60,000 bases of DNA from Apostichopus japonicus (taxonomy: Eukaryota > Echinodermata > Holothuroidea > Aspidochirotida > Stichopodidae), in assembly GCF_037975245.1 (NCBI RefSeq), contig NC_092573.1, forward strand, positions 20,679,265 to 20,739,264. The letters are read 5' to 3'. Below are positions 19,591 to 29,358 of the stretch, in pieces. How positions within the stretch are numbered: the stretch's first letter is position 1; every line of letters begins with the position of its first letter. Under the pieces are notes generated by a model. The model was given only the letters and a program-made list of their open reading frames with translations, had not been told where the DNA came from and made no database searches. The translations under genes and the position numbers were made by a program.

Positions 19591-20941
19591 CCGCCGCGCC
19601 TCCTACGCCTTTGTGTATAGTGTTCGGTTTCGGAAATATCTGCTATTTTTTCATTTCCTTCAACCAAGTTTTATAATAGCCGTTATAACAGGTTTTAATA
19701 TTTGTACACCAATAAATTAACTGCGTCTGAATTTTCGAAAATTTCTGACCAACATTCTGCATCACACTTCCCTCTACTCGTGCAATTTTGACCGGTCTGT
19801 TAGGGGTTGAAGGAAGTTTTTCTATATTGGTTGTCCATAGATGAAATTTTGTACAACATTATGGGTATGTTTTGAAGTGAGTTTATTCACGAGAAATGTG
19901 AATTTTCAAATTCTGAACAAATATGGGGCTTAAAACCTTGAAAAGTGGGGCTGACGGATATTGTGGGCCGCGACGTAGAATCACCTACAAAAGCAAAGAC
20001 CCACAGGAGATGCGATCAGGTCGAACATGATGTGTGCCGGGTTGACAATCTTCAAAAAGGTTATGGATGGAGAAAAAAGAACTATTAGGAAATACTTGGT
20101 TCTCAGGCAAAAAGTGTACATCTGGTTGGTCATTTCAAGCCCGAGAAGTGCCGTTTCCGGTGACCTGGGGGGTATCAAAATAAGAAATTTTCTTGTACGC
20201 TGCGCGCCAACCGATGGTGGCGCTCCGCTTAGATAGTAATTCGCGCCCCCCGGGTTTGAAAATCCTGGATACGCGCCTGATGCAGGTCTGAGATTGGGTG
20301 GGAGGAGGGATGAGGACAGGAGCCGCCGGAAAAAAAAACGTTGCTCTGATACAAAATTAAAGGGGTGCAGTCGAGGCCGATATTAGGGCATTCTTTGACA
20401 GTTTTGGAAAATCCATTTCTAGGTAACCTTCTTCTTGATGATAATATTTATCTGTTTGTATAACAACGTTGTCGTTACGATGGTGAGATAAATGCAGCAA
20501 GGGGATTATCTTGGTATCATCAAGCGGCGTGTCTTTTTTTTTGTCATATAAGGCTGACGTGAGAAATATACTCACTGCGGTTGATATTGTAGCGGAAAGC
20601 TACGACTTTTCCTTAGTGAGATACGTTATATATTAAAGATATTCAATTAAACACTAGTTTTAGTCAAGGTTGTATTTCTATACCACCATTTATTTTGAGA
20701 ATGATCCTTTAATCATCTGAGGCTCGTCAATTAAAGTGGCTGGACGTCTAGTCTAACACATATTCAATTCGCTCGGATCCGCAGATACGACAAACAATCC
20801 TCCAATAGTAAAGCATAATACTGGTTATGTGCCCAGTAACATTTTTTGCATAACACATTTATAACGCATTCCACGTTAATCAAGCAACAAATGATGTAGT
20901 GTTGAATGTGATCTAAGGGTGTTGTTTTGGTTGAGTTATTA

Positions 20942-20952
20942 GTAATTATAAA
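20942..20952. repeat. PLE left target-site duplication
   Basis: GTAATTATAAA, identical to 24838-24848 on the other side of the element. Confidence 0.75.
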
Positions 20953-20962
20953 TAATTATAAT

Positions 20963-21587
20963 TATGTTGGCGAAACCAAAACCACCCTCAAGAAGCGTTT
21001 CTATGGTCACAGATCCACAGTCAACACCATGAAGACTGAGACCCCAGTTGGAGAACATTTTAACCTTCCCAACCATACCATTAACGACATGTCCCTACAG
21101 GGGATTGAATCCTTAGGTAGCCATCCTGACCTAGTACGTATCAGCAGAGAGAGGCTCTGGATGCAACGCCTTCGTACCATTCAACCTCATGGGCTGAACA
21201 TTCAGGAAGGACATGACTAACTTTCCTCTGTTCCCTACTCCTTCTCCCTTTTCTCCCTTCCCCCCCCCCCTTTCACTCTTCCTCTTACAGCTCTCTTCCC
21301 CTCCATTTTTCTTCACACCTTTCTGTCTTTGTCCCTCTCCAGTTTATTCCTCACCCTGTGCCTTTAATCCTCTCTTTGTCCCTCCACAGTTTATCTCCTT
21401 CCTCTCCTCTTCTCCTGTTGCTTTCTACTTATAATCCCCTTTCATCCATCTCATTGTGTTCACCGTGCTCATTAACCTGTCTGTATTCTGTGCGTGTTTT
21501 TGTCCCCTCTGTTACTGTAACTTGTCATTTAGCCTCTGAAGAAGATCCTGCTAGGATCGAAACGTCAGGCCAACTTACTTTTACACA
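20963..21587 (+). repeat. PLE upstream pseudo-LTR (partial 3' copy)
   Basis: Starts inside the endonuclease codons (TATGTTGGCGAAACC, residues YVGETKTTLKKR) and continues through the stop, the pyrimidine-rich 3' UTR and the ribozyme motif to TTTTACACA. It matches 24214-24836 base for base except for an A/G difference (one His/Arg codon), a T/C difference in the 3' UTR and two extra C in a homopolymer. The endonuclease fragment here is truncated and not expected to be functional alone. Confidence 0.95.
21531..21571 (+). ncRNA. Minimal hammerhead ribozyme motif, upstream copy
   Basis: The motif contains, in order, stem-I strand GCCT, the core CTGAAGA (matches CUGANGA), a stem-II hairpin GATCC/GGATC with loop TGCTA, the core GAAA, a very short stem III (CG), the cleavage triplet GTC, and the returning stem-I strand AGGC. 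Minimal hammerheads of this kind, with tiny stem III, are known from the flanking repeats of metazoan Penelope-like elements and are thought to act as dimers. One extra A lies between CTGAAGA and stem II. Activity is inferred, not shown. Confidence 0.8.
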
Positions 21588-21621
21588 TTCTATTACACAG
21601 GCTCTCTAGTGGATAAGCAGT

Positions 21622-24471
21622 TTGCTAACAGTTTTATTTCATTTTGTTTTTCAGCTGCTCTGTTACTGTATCCCTTCGGGTGATCCTCCTTATCTACTTT
21701 GTATTTGTACTTGTATTTGTATTCTTGTGTTTCAGTTTTTCATTTCATTTTTATCATATACTCATCTCGCTGCTTTCACCATGTCTCACCATTTTCTTTT
21801 GTTTCAGAAGCTCCGAAAATTGATGCAGAAATCCCAGCGCTATTCTTTCCATCTTTCCAACTACAGGTTCTACTCTCTCTCTCGCATTATTCCCTCAGGT
21901 CTACAGGTCACACACCAACCAGCACTAGGGACACTCCCTCCAGGACTCCAGAGAGAGTGGAACCAAGTCTTACACAGCACCTCCATCCGTCTCATCAACA
22001 TCCTCACCAAACACTGCCAATTGTCCTTAGATAGCCTCAACGATGATATCCTGAGGCTGAAGCTTGAATTACAGTCATGCTGCACCGATGACGAATGGAC
22101 TCAGTACACTAACAAAATTAACTTGTGTTTGTCTCAGCAGAACATTGCACTCACAGAAAGAAGAAATAAGAAAATGACTGACCTTCAGAAAAGACGCAAA
22201 CGTACCGCTTGCAACCGTTTTAGAAGGCCCCAGACTCCATCTGAGTCTGCACCACCATCCTCAACTGCAGTTGTTAACTTATCTTCTTCTACTCTTACCA
22301 GTGCAGACCTTAGGCTTCTCTCCAAAGGACTCAACTTCTGTCCTACTCCTCCAGCATTTGACCAAGCGGAACTGAGTCAAGATCTTACTCATTTCTTTCG
22401 CAGAATTCGCCTTCGTGAGTTTTTCCTAGATGATCCTCCAACTGAACGGGAACCCTTCTGCAAGAAAAGTTCTTGGATGCCTCCTAAGAACAGAGTCCCT
22501 GTTTTAGAAGCCTACACACAGGTCGTCAGCTCTGAGACTAACCAGTCAAACTCTCCTCTCCGCAGAACACACGACAACCTTCCAAGAGATGAGCGAACAG
22601 CACTCTCCTCACTGATGTCTCGCAGTGACATTATCATCAAGCCAGCCGACAAAGGTTCTGCAGTTGTCATCCAGGATCGACAGGATTACATCAAGGAAGC
22701 CATGCGTCATCTCTCCAACAGTGATATTTACACTCTTCTTGATTCTGATCCCACAGATATTTTCTCCCAGCAGATAAAACAGACCATCACTGATATGTAC
22801 CAGCGGAACCAGATCTCTAAGAAGGCTGTTTCTTTCCTTTCTCCCACAGACTGTAAGGCAGCCAGGTTTTATCTCCTGCCCAAAATTCACAAGCCTGGTA
22901 ACCCTGGTAGGCCTATCATCTCGGGCAATGGGTCCCCCACCGAGAAGATATCCTTGTTTGTGGACCACTTCATCAAACCTCTTGTTCCTCAGATTAATTC
23001 TTATATCCATGACACTCCAGATTTCCTCAGGAAACTTGAAGATATCAAAAACCAAATCCCCAGTACAGCCATCATCGGTACTTTCGACGTCACTTCTCTG
23101 TACACTAACATCCCTCATGCTGAAGGTATCGCTGCCACGTGTGCAGCCCTGTCTAAGAAGGTCCACCCTTGTCCACCCATCTCTGACATCAAAGCTCTCA
23201 TGCAACAGGTTCTCACCAAAAACAACTTCACGTTCATGGACAAGCATTACCTTCAAAGACACGGGACAGCCATGGGAACCAGGATGGCTCCTTCCTATGC
23301 ATGCCTGTTTATGTCTAGCCTTGAAGAACGCATGCTCAGTACGGCTCCCTGTCGTCCCCTTATCTGGTGGCGCTACATCGATGACATCTTCTTCATTTGG
23401 ACCAGTGATGAGGATAGCCTGCTCACCTTCATCAATCATATCAATTCTTTCCACAGCACCATCAAATTCACCTCTGATTACTCTCACCAACAGGTTAACT
23501 TTCTCGATGTGACTGTTCGCAAGGAACACGGTTCTCTCTCCACAGACTTATACACCAAGCCCACAGACACACACCAGTATCTCCATTCTTCAAGCTGCCA
23601 TCCCCGTCACTGCAAGTCTGGAATTGCCTACAGTCAAGCACTACGTCTTCGTCGCATTTGCTCTAACAATTCCTCTTTCATTCGCCATACAGATGCTTTG
23701 GAAAAACACCTTATTGCCAGGGGCCATAGTGCCAGAAGGGTGCGTGAAGCCATTCAGAGAGTCCGCTCCCTTTCCAGATCATCTACTTTGGCAGTGAAGG
23801 ACAAAAAGGGACGAGATTGCGACAACAAGCTGCCCCTCGTTGTTACTTTCCACCCAAATCTTCCTCCCCTTCAGAAAATCACCTCTAACAACCACAACAT
23901 TCTCCTCACTTCAGATAGACTCCAACGAGCCATCCCTGAAAAACCCATCATCGCCTACAGACGACCACGCAACCTACGAGACCTTCTTGTACGTGCTGCT
24001 GTTCCACCTCTTACTTCTAACCCCACACCCATTCAGCATGGTACCTTCAAATGTGATCGTACTTCGAGATGCATCGTCTGCAGCCACCACATTGTTGAAT
24101 CCAATTCCATCACCAGCCACAGCATGCAACTCACACACAAGACTAAGGGTCACATCACTTGCACTACCACCAATGTCATCTATCTGATCTCTTGTAGAGT
24201 TTGCGGCATCCAGTATGTTGGCGAAACCAAAACCACCCTCAAGAAGCGTTTCTATGGTCACAGATCCACAGTCAACACCATGAAGACTGAGACCCCAGTT
24301 GGAGAACATTTTAACCTTCCCAACCATACCATTAACGACATGTCCCTACAGGGGATTGAATCCTTAGGTAGCCGTCCTGACCTAGTACGTATCAGCAGAG
24401 AGAGGCTCTGGATGCAACGCCTTCGTACCATTCAACCTCATGGGCTGAACATTCAGGAAGGACATGACTAA
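21622..24471 (+). CDS. Penelope-like element polyprotein: reverse transcriptase plus GIY-YIG endonuclease
   Basis: A 949-codon uninterrupted frame. It codes for the telomerase-related reverse transcriptase typical of PLEs: TFDVTSLYTNIP (motif A, catalytic Asp near residue 489), GTAMGTRMAPSYACLF (motif B) and RYIDDIFFIW (YIDD box near residue 585), followed by VNFLDVTV. The C-terminus has a Cys-rich linker (FKCDRTSRCIVC, then SCRVC) and a GIY-YIG nuclease (GIQYVGETKTTLKKRFYGHR from residue ~862). The enzyme nicks target DNA and copies the element RNA. The first ~60 codons are hydrophobic and compositionally odd. In-frame alternatives are ATG at 21781 and a 3'-splice-like TTGTTTCAG ending at 21808, so the true N-terminus may start later or follow an intron. 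Large minus-strand frames under it are shadows. Confidence 0.95.
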   Translation: MLTVLFHFVFQLLCYCIPSGDPPYLLCICTCICILVFQFFISFLSYTHLAAFTMSHHFLLFQKLRKLMQKSQRYSFHLSNYRFYSLSRIIPSGLQVTHQPALGTLPPGLQREWNQVLHSTSIRLINILTKHCQLSLDSLNDDILRLKLELQSCCTDDEWTQYTNKINLCLSQQNIALTERRNKKMTDLQKRRKRTACNRFRRPQTPSESAPPSSTAVVNLSSSTLTSADLRLLSKGLNFCPTPPAFDQAELSQDLTHFFRRIRLREFFLDDPPTEREPFCKKSSWMPPKNRVPVLEAYTQVVSSETNQSNSPLRRTHDNLPRDERTALSSLMSRSDIIIKPADKGSAVVIQDRQDYIKEAMRHLSNSDIYTLLDSDPTDIFSQQIKQTITDMYQRNQISKKAVSFLSPTDCKAARFYLLPKIHKPGNPGRPIISGNGSPTEKISLFVDHFIKPLVPQINSYIHDTPDFLRKLEDIKNQIPSTAIIGTFDVTSLYTNIPHAEGIAATCAALSKKVHPCPPISDIKALMQQVLTKNNFTFMDKHYLQRHGTAMGTRMAPSYACLFMSSLEERMLSTAPCRPLIWWRYIDDIFFIWTSDEDSLLTFINHINSFHSTIKFTSDYSHQQVNFLDVTVRKEHGSLSTDLYTKPTDTHQYLHSSSCHPRHCKSGIAYSQALRLRRICSNNSSFIRHTDALEKHLIARGHSARRVREAIQRVRSLSRSSTLAVKDKKGRDCDNKLPLVVTFHPNLPPLQKITSNNHNILLTSDRLQRAIPEKPIIAYRRPRNLRDLLVRAAVPPLTSNPTPIQHGTFKCDRTSRCIVCSHHIVESNSITSHSMQLTHKTKGHITCTTTNVIYLISCRVCGIQYVGETKTTLKKRFYGHRSTVNTMKTETPVGEHFNLPNHTINDMSLQGIESLGSRPDLVRISRERLWMQRLRTIQPHGLNIQEGHD

Positions 24472-24836
24472 CTTTCCTCTGTTCCCTACTCCTTCTCCCC
24501 TTTCTCCCTTCCCCCCCCCTTTCACTCTTCCTCTTACAGCTCTCTTCCCCTCCATTTTTCTTCACACCTTTCTGTCTTTGTCCCTCTCCAGTTTATTCCT
24601 CACCCTGTGCCTTTAATCCTCTCTTTGTCCCTCCACAGTTTATCTCCTTCCTCTCCTCTTCTCCTGTTGCTTTCTACTTATAATCCCCTTTCATCCATCT
24701 CATTGTGTTCACCGTGCTCATTAACCTGTCTGTATTCTGTGCGTGTTTTTGTCCCCTCTGTTACTGTAACTTGTCATTTAGCCTCTGAAGAAGATCCTGC
24801 TAGGATCGAAACGTCAGGCCAACTTACTTTTACACA
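24214..24836 (+). repeat. PLE downstream pseudo-LTR
   Basis: The 3' end of the full-length copy: the endonuclease C-terminus, stop at 24469-24471, CT-rich 3' UTR and ribozyme motif. Nearly identical to 20963-21587 and ends at the same TTTTACACA. Confidence 0.95.
24780..24820 (+). ncRNA. Minimal hammerhead ribozyme motif, downstream copy
   Basis: Identical in sequence to 21531-21571: core CTGAAGA, hairpin GATCC-TGCTA-GGATC, GAAA, GTC, and stem I GCCT/AGGC. It lies 16 bases from the 3' end of the element, matching the known location in PLE repeats. Confidence 0.8.
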
Positions 24837-24837
24837 C

Positions 24838-24848
24838 GTAATTATAAA
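24838..24848. repeat. PLE right target-site duplication
   Basis: GTAATTATAAA, identical to 20942-20952. Confidence 0.75.
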
Positions 24849-26537
24849 GCAATAGAGAAACAGTTAAAACTACATTGAGGAGCTGACGTCAACATGAATT
24901 TACCCTGAAAGGAGCATTCCAGAGATTATTTAATTTTAAAGCTGAACATCTTGAGAATTGAAAAAAATGCTTATAGAAATATTACTAGCACTCATTAGTT
25001 GTCTTTGGTAATGACATATCAAAACTAATATTCTCCGTAAAAGCGTTCTTTAATCTCATCTGACCGCCAGTTTCATCATAACAGAATATTTTATTGAATA
25101 CATCTAGGCCGTGATACTCCCAACCGTGTAAAACTACTACTTGAGGGCAGATCTGGCAGTAACCCCAGATATATTCTGAGACTGAAAGAATTGTATCGCG
25201 TCACTCTGCTGGAATGTTCATTGAAAACTTCAAACCTATGAACTGGGGTCAACATGTCACCAATTAATACCAAGTAACGCACCACCATAGACCATTCACA
25301 TCGTTATCGTTATATACTGCCATTAATTAACGAACGTATACCGCCGACTCACACGGTTGAATGTATATACGGCGTCGCTTACTATGGGTATATAGGTATG
25401 GTTGTGACTGTTAGCGCTACAGACGGCCATATATGGCTACTGTAAAGATGGTTGAGCCAAGTAGCTTCCTTCATGACTGCTCCCTTCCCAAATCTTCATA
25501 CTCTGATACTACGTCATCACTGTGGCTTCATAAGCCGCATTCCTCCGCTTTCGTAATGACGACCGCAATTGGTCGAAGGAACTTGGTGAAGGAACTATGG
25601 TACGTCGTCAATGATTGGATCAGACAAGCCTTTACCGCAGGGATCCCCGCGGTGAACTATGGGTAAACATGGTTGTAGACCGGTGAGGAAGAAAGGAAGG
25701 AAGCTCGTGGGACATAACGGGAAACCAGTTTAGCGACAAACAGGAACGATGCATGGATACGTCATATCACCTAAAGAAAAAAAGTACGGTATACTAAAAG
25801 TTCAACGTATTATTCAGTGATTAACATACACGATGTCCAACTGTTCATCATATTATGGCTTCATGTTACCATACATTTATTACATTTGAGCGAGCTTCTT
25901 CTATTATGCCCTGGTTACAAATAATCGATCCATAAAATTCGTTTTGCCTATCCCACCCTTCTGAGTGGGGTCTGTGCTACAAGGATCATAAAAGATTCTG
26001 AAATAAAGCAATTTGCCAGAATATTCTTAACCCTTCTGCACATTGCAGGTATATTATACCTGACACTCTTCTTACACCGTAAATGATACTGAAATGAATA
26101 TACACACGCACATATTATATACATAATGTAGCCTATAGACCGGTTACATAGGTGCTGCATCAAACCGGCTTGAATAACACCTTGTTGAACACCCACGGGA
26201 ATTTATACCATTATACAAAACTACTTCCGACTGTTTACTTGTTGACATGTATAAATTTAGTGTGTGTTCATGAATATTTAGAGATAATATCTTGTGACAT
26301 ATTAAATTGTTACATTAAGCACATTTTTGGAGTTGTTTTTTTAAAGTTAAATCAGCATGTGGGGTGTCATATCGGTAGATTCGACTGCGTCAATGAAACC
26401 CACATCCTTCATTTGGCGTCACCCTACAATTTTGTGTCATTTATACCAAAACAACTCCTCTAGCATTGAGTACTTCCTATTTTATCTGTTTATACAATGC
26501 ATAAAGAACAAGTTATTTTATAGCTTTATAACTATTT
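24849..26537. other. Intergenic, no gene recognised
   Basis: AT-rich sequence. An imperfect 20-bp palindrome lies at 25634-25653 (ACCGCAGGGATCCCCGCGGT). No exon or transposon ends are evident. Confidence 0.55.
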
Positions 26538-26869
26538 CAGCCCCGTAGCCAGAAATTCTAACTTTGGTGAGGGCGGGTGGGGTAGCTGGGTGGTGTGGGA
26601 TGGGGCTACCAACGGTTACAGAGAGTCACAAACAATTTAAGGAGGGGTACAATATTTTTTAAGTGTAATTTGTGAAGTTTTTTTTGTACACATCTTGCGG
26701 GCACAAAATTGGGCACAAGTCTGCAGGTAGGGAAGGGCAGGTAGAGGGGTAGGGGAAGGGAAGGTGGAGGGGAAGGGGGGAAGGGGAAGGGGAGGTGGAG
26801 GGGAAGGGGGAAGGGGAAGGGGGAGGGGAGATGAAGAGGAAGGAGATGAGAAGGGAAGCTACGGGCCTG
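26538..26869. mobile_element. Possible small TIR element with G-rich interior
   Basis: The left edge CAGCCCCGTAGC and the reverse complement of the right edge CAGGCCCGTAGC form a 12-bp inverted pair with one mismatch. The inside is G-rich, with a (GGGAAGGGG)-type low-complexity run at 26725-26850. No clear target-site duplication was found, so this is a weak call. Confidence 0.4.
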
Positions 26870-28388
26870 ATTTATCTTATGAATAACAAAGTTATTAACA
26901 TAATTTTATGAATTAAAATTTCGGATGTTACTAGATCAGTAAGTGCATATATATGCACAAGATTTAAAGGCGTTCACATAAAAGTTTTTTTCTTCACAGG
27001 CAGACTAAAGATCGTTTTTTTTTTTGCCTGCGAAACCAGATCCAGCTAGAATTATGGGAGCTTCGAAACCTCTGGTTCTCTTATCGTACGTCTTCAAGTA
27101 AACATAATGTCCAATAATTAGCAAATACGTCATATTCTTGTGCTGTAATTGGACAAAAAATGGTCATAATTTCGTATGAGAATTCGCAATCTGACTTTTC
27201 CCTATACATAAATGCCCGTTTCTCGTGTTCTCATTGGCTCATTCAGATTTTAAAGTTTGTGATTAGAGGAAAACCGTTATATGGGCCTAATTAAATTGGA
27301 ATCTATTAGTTTCTCGCATTTTTCTTGGGAGAACTTTGTCACTTATCAGTGTTTACGAGTCCTTTGAAACAAACACAAAAAACGGTCATATTTGATAAAA
27401 GGCGGCAGATGTCCAATCAGGGCACACCATAGGCGCACTATACTTTCCAATTTGAGGCCCGGTAGACAGGAATTTTGGGTTGAACTTAGCCTAACCTTTA
27501 CAAATAGGAATCAGGCTGAAGTTATGTTCTTGAAGTTCTTGAACTGTGTGTTGTTCACTCTGTGTTCGGATAATACAAATCATATTTGTAAATCTTTTTA
27601 TAGATATCTATACAGGCCTTACTACTTTGAATAGTTTGTACTCGGTCGAGAAGGAATACATCAAGAGTACCGACCATCACCGATGCGTGTCAAGAAAATA
27701 TCAGTTGCATGCAATTTGATACAATGAATAGTTTCATAACGATTGACGTACTATTGAAAATAGGCTTACGATGTCCATGCCTCAATGCGTGCAGACATAG
27801 TATACATATACTTTGTCACTGAATTGGGCTTACACGTGGTCTCAAAGAAACACTATTAATTGTATATTTTGACAATTTTGAAAAAGGCTGAGTTTTTTCA
27901 ACCAAAATCACAAATGTGCACAGCAAGTACTAACCAGTCCGCAGGATGCTGGAAATTCAACGAACATGACAGACCTGTATATACCCATTCTGCGACATCC
28001 CAATCCCTATTCCGATATCCACTAAAAGTTGAGCGCGATCGCGCGCACTTCATAATTATTTTAATAATGTAGTTGATTTTGTATTAAACAAGTTTATTTG
28101 ATATCATTCTGTTTTACATGTATTGATGTTTCTGCAAAGTAGTAATATTATAATCCTTGAACTGCTCATAACTGTCGTTCAACTCATGCTATGGGTTACT
28201 TTTTTTTTAATATCGAGTGTTTGCCTGAGTAAGACATTCACTACATAACGTGTATATACGGTATATTTTATTCTTTCATTTGCAAACCTTTAAAATGTTT
28301 TTTATGTCTCATTCCAACGTTTCTGGCCCAACTTTGATGGAATAACACTGATTCACTGAATGTGATGTGTAACAGGTATCTCTTCAGT
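26870..28388. other. Intergenic, no gene recognised
   Basis: AT-rich sequence with a T11 run near 27015. No supported feature. Confidence 0.55.
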
Positions 28389-28757
28389 CAAGGGCGTAGG
28401 AACCGGGGGGCTGGGGGGCGCCAGCCCCCCAGTGAAAAATGTGGAGGGGCGGAAGTATCATTCCGCCCCCCGCTTCGCAGGTCAGAAAACCCCTTTTTCA
28501 TTTCCAAATGAGAAAAAAAATCTCATTTGGAGCACCAAATTGCATCTAAGGCCTGGTGAAAATACAAAATTAAGTTTACAAAATGGAGTGGGTGGGTTGA
28601 AGTGTGCTATATTGCACCAAATTGCATCTGAGGCTACCTGGAAATGCAAAAAATTCCAAAGGGGAGGGGGACACCCCCTCCACTTAGACCCCTCCCCCAG
28701 GCCGGCCATCAGTCTTCAGCCCCCCCCCCCACTCAAAAGTACCTTCCTACACCACTG
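28389..28757. mobile_element. Non-autonomous hAT-type MITE with 8-bp TSD
   Basis: A 369-bp element starting CAAGGGCGTAGGAACC and ending so that its reverse complement starts CAGTGGTGTAGGAAGG (11 of the first 14 bases match). It is flanked by an exact 8-bp direct repeat TCTTCAGT (28381-28388 and 28758-28765), the TSD length of hAT elements. Internally it has G/C-runs, a small inverted repeat (CCAAATGAGA/TCTCATTTGG) and two copies of CACCAAATTGCATCT. A related fragment lies at 49262-49332. Confidence 0.82.
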
Positions 28758-29099
28758 TCTTCAGTTCACTTCACGACTCTCCGCTCTCTATACATAAGTG
28801 TGATCGCGAAATTATGAAAAAAAAATTCAACACCAGATGCAGTTTGTACTGAGTTTAAAAAAAAAACTGGTAGTTTTTGTTTACAACAGTATCGTTTTGA
28901 CTAAATCTTGGTAGAATAATGGAAATTATCGGTATTTCATTCAGTCAAATACATCGACAATAATCATTCTCGATTAAAAGTTGTATCGTATAACTGCCGA
29001 AGCTGTAAACGAAGCCCCTGTTTGCGAATCACTGTGTACAACTTCCGTTTTAAACAAGAGACTTCCACCTTTGCACAGAACGGAATTCCAGTAGGAATA

Positions 29100-29358
29100 G
29101 AAGTTAAAGGGGGCGTGGTCTCTTGAAAAGCGAGAGTCGTCTGCTAAGATCACAGAGGTTTTAACTTATATCCGCGGTGTTTGAAAGGTCTTTCCGTGTT
29201 CTGCTCCTTCTCGTTCGAGCCTCGCGCTTCCTGTACATTCCAGCTCGGACTGTCGCATTGATCGGATTCTCCTTAGCGCTCCTTTGGAATCTTGTGGGCT
29301 ATCTCGCTCTTTTTCTTTTCTTCTTTTCCGTGTGAAAAACCAGGAAACATACATTACT
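29100..29358 (+). promoter_or_regulatory. Probable promoter and 5' UTR of long tropomyosin isoform
   Basis: This region sits immediately upstream of the tropomyosin exon 1a start codon and is richer in CpG than its surroundings. It holds a GC/KLF-type box GGGGGCGTGG (29109-29118), a TATA-like ACTTATATCC (29164-29173) and an MCAT/TEAD-like ACATTCCA (29235-29242). The transcription start is not determined; the sites are matches by eye only. Confidence 0.45.

Larger units (their letters stand above)
18075..20279. mobile_element. Composite of GC-rich transposon remnants, possibly one ~2.2 kb element with TIRs
   Basis: The left edge CAGGTGCATATCCA (18075-18088) and the reverse complement of the right edge (20266-20279, CAGGCGCGTATCCA) form a 14-bp inverted repeat with two differences. 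Each is followed inward by a G-rich segment that then runs into GCGC and CCCCCCGGG. I could not find a clean target-site duplication, so it may be a mosaic. Inside are a purine tract, four diverged copies of one ~80-95 bp module and a nested MITE. No transposase frame survives. Confidence 0.4.
20953..24837 (+). mobile_element. Penelope-like retroelement (PLE) with pseudo-LTR direct repeats
   Basis: The element has one intact ORF encoding reverse transcriptase and GIY-YIG endonuclease. It is bracketed by nearly identical repeats of 625 and 623 bp (20963-21587 and 24214-24836); the upstream one is a truncated copy of the element's own 3' end, the pseudo-LTR arrangement known for PLEs. An 11-bp direct repeat, GTAATTATAAA, lies just outside (20942-20952 and 24838-24848) and fits a target-site duplication. 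Ten A/T bases (20953-20962) separate the left duplication from the first repeat. The few differences between the repeats (about two substitutions plus C-run length) and the unbroken ORF point to a recent insertion. Confidence 0.93.

Noticed and set aside
22609-23529. 306-residue open frame on the - strand
   Set aside because: It is the reverse-strand shadow of the reverse transcriptase ORF; it has no family resemblance and lies fully inside a well-supported coding region.
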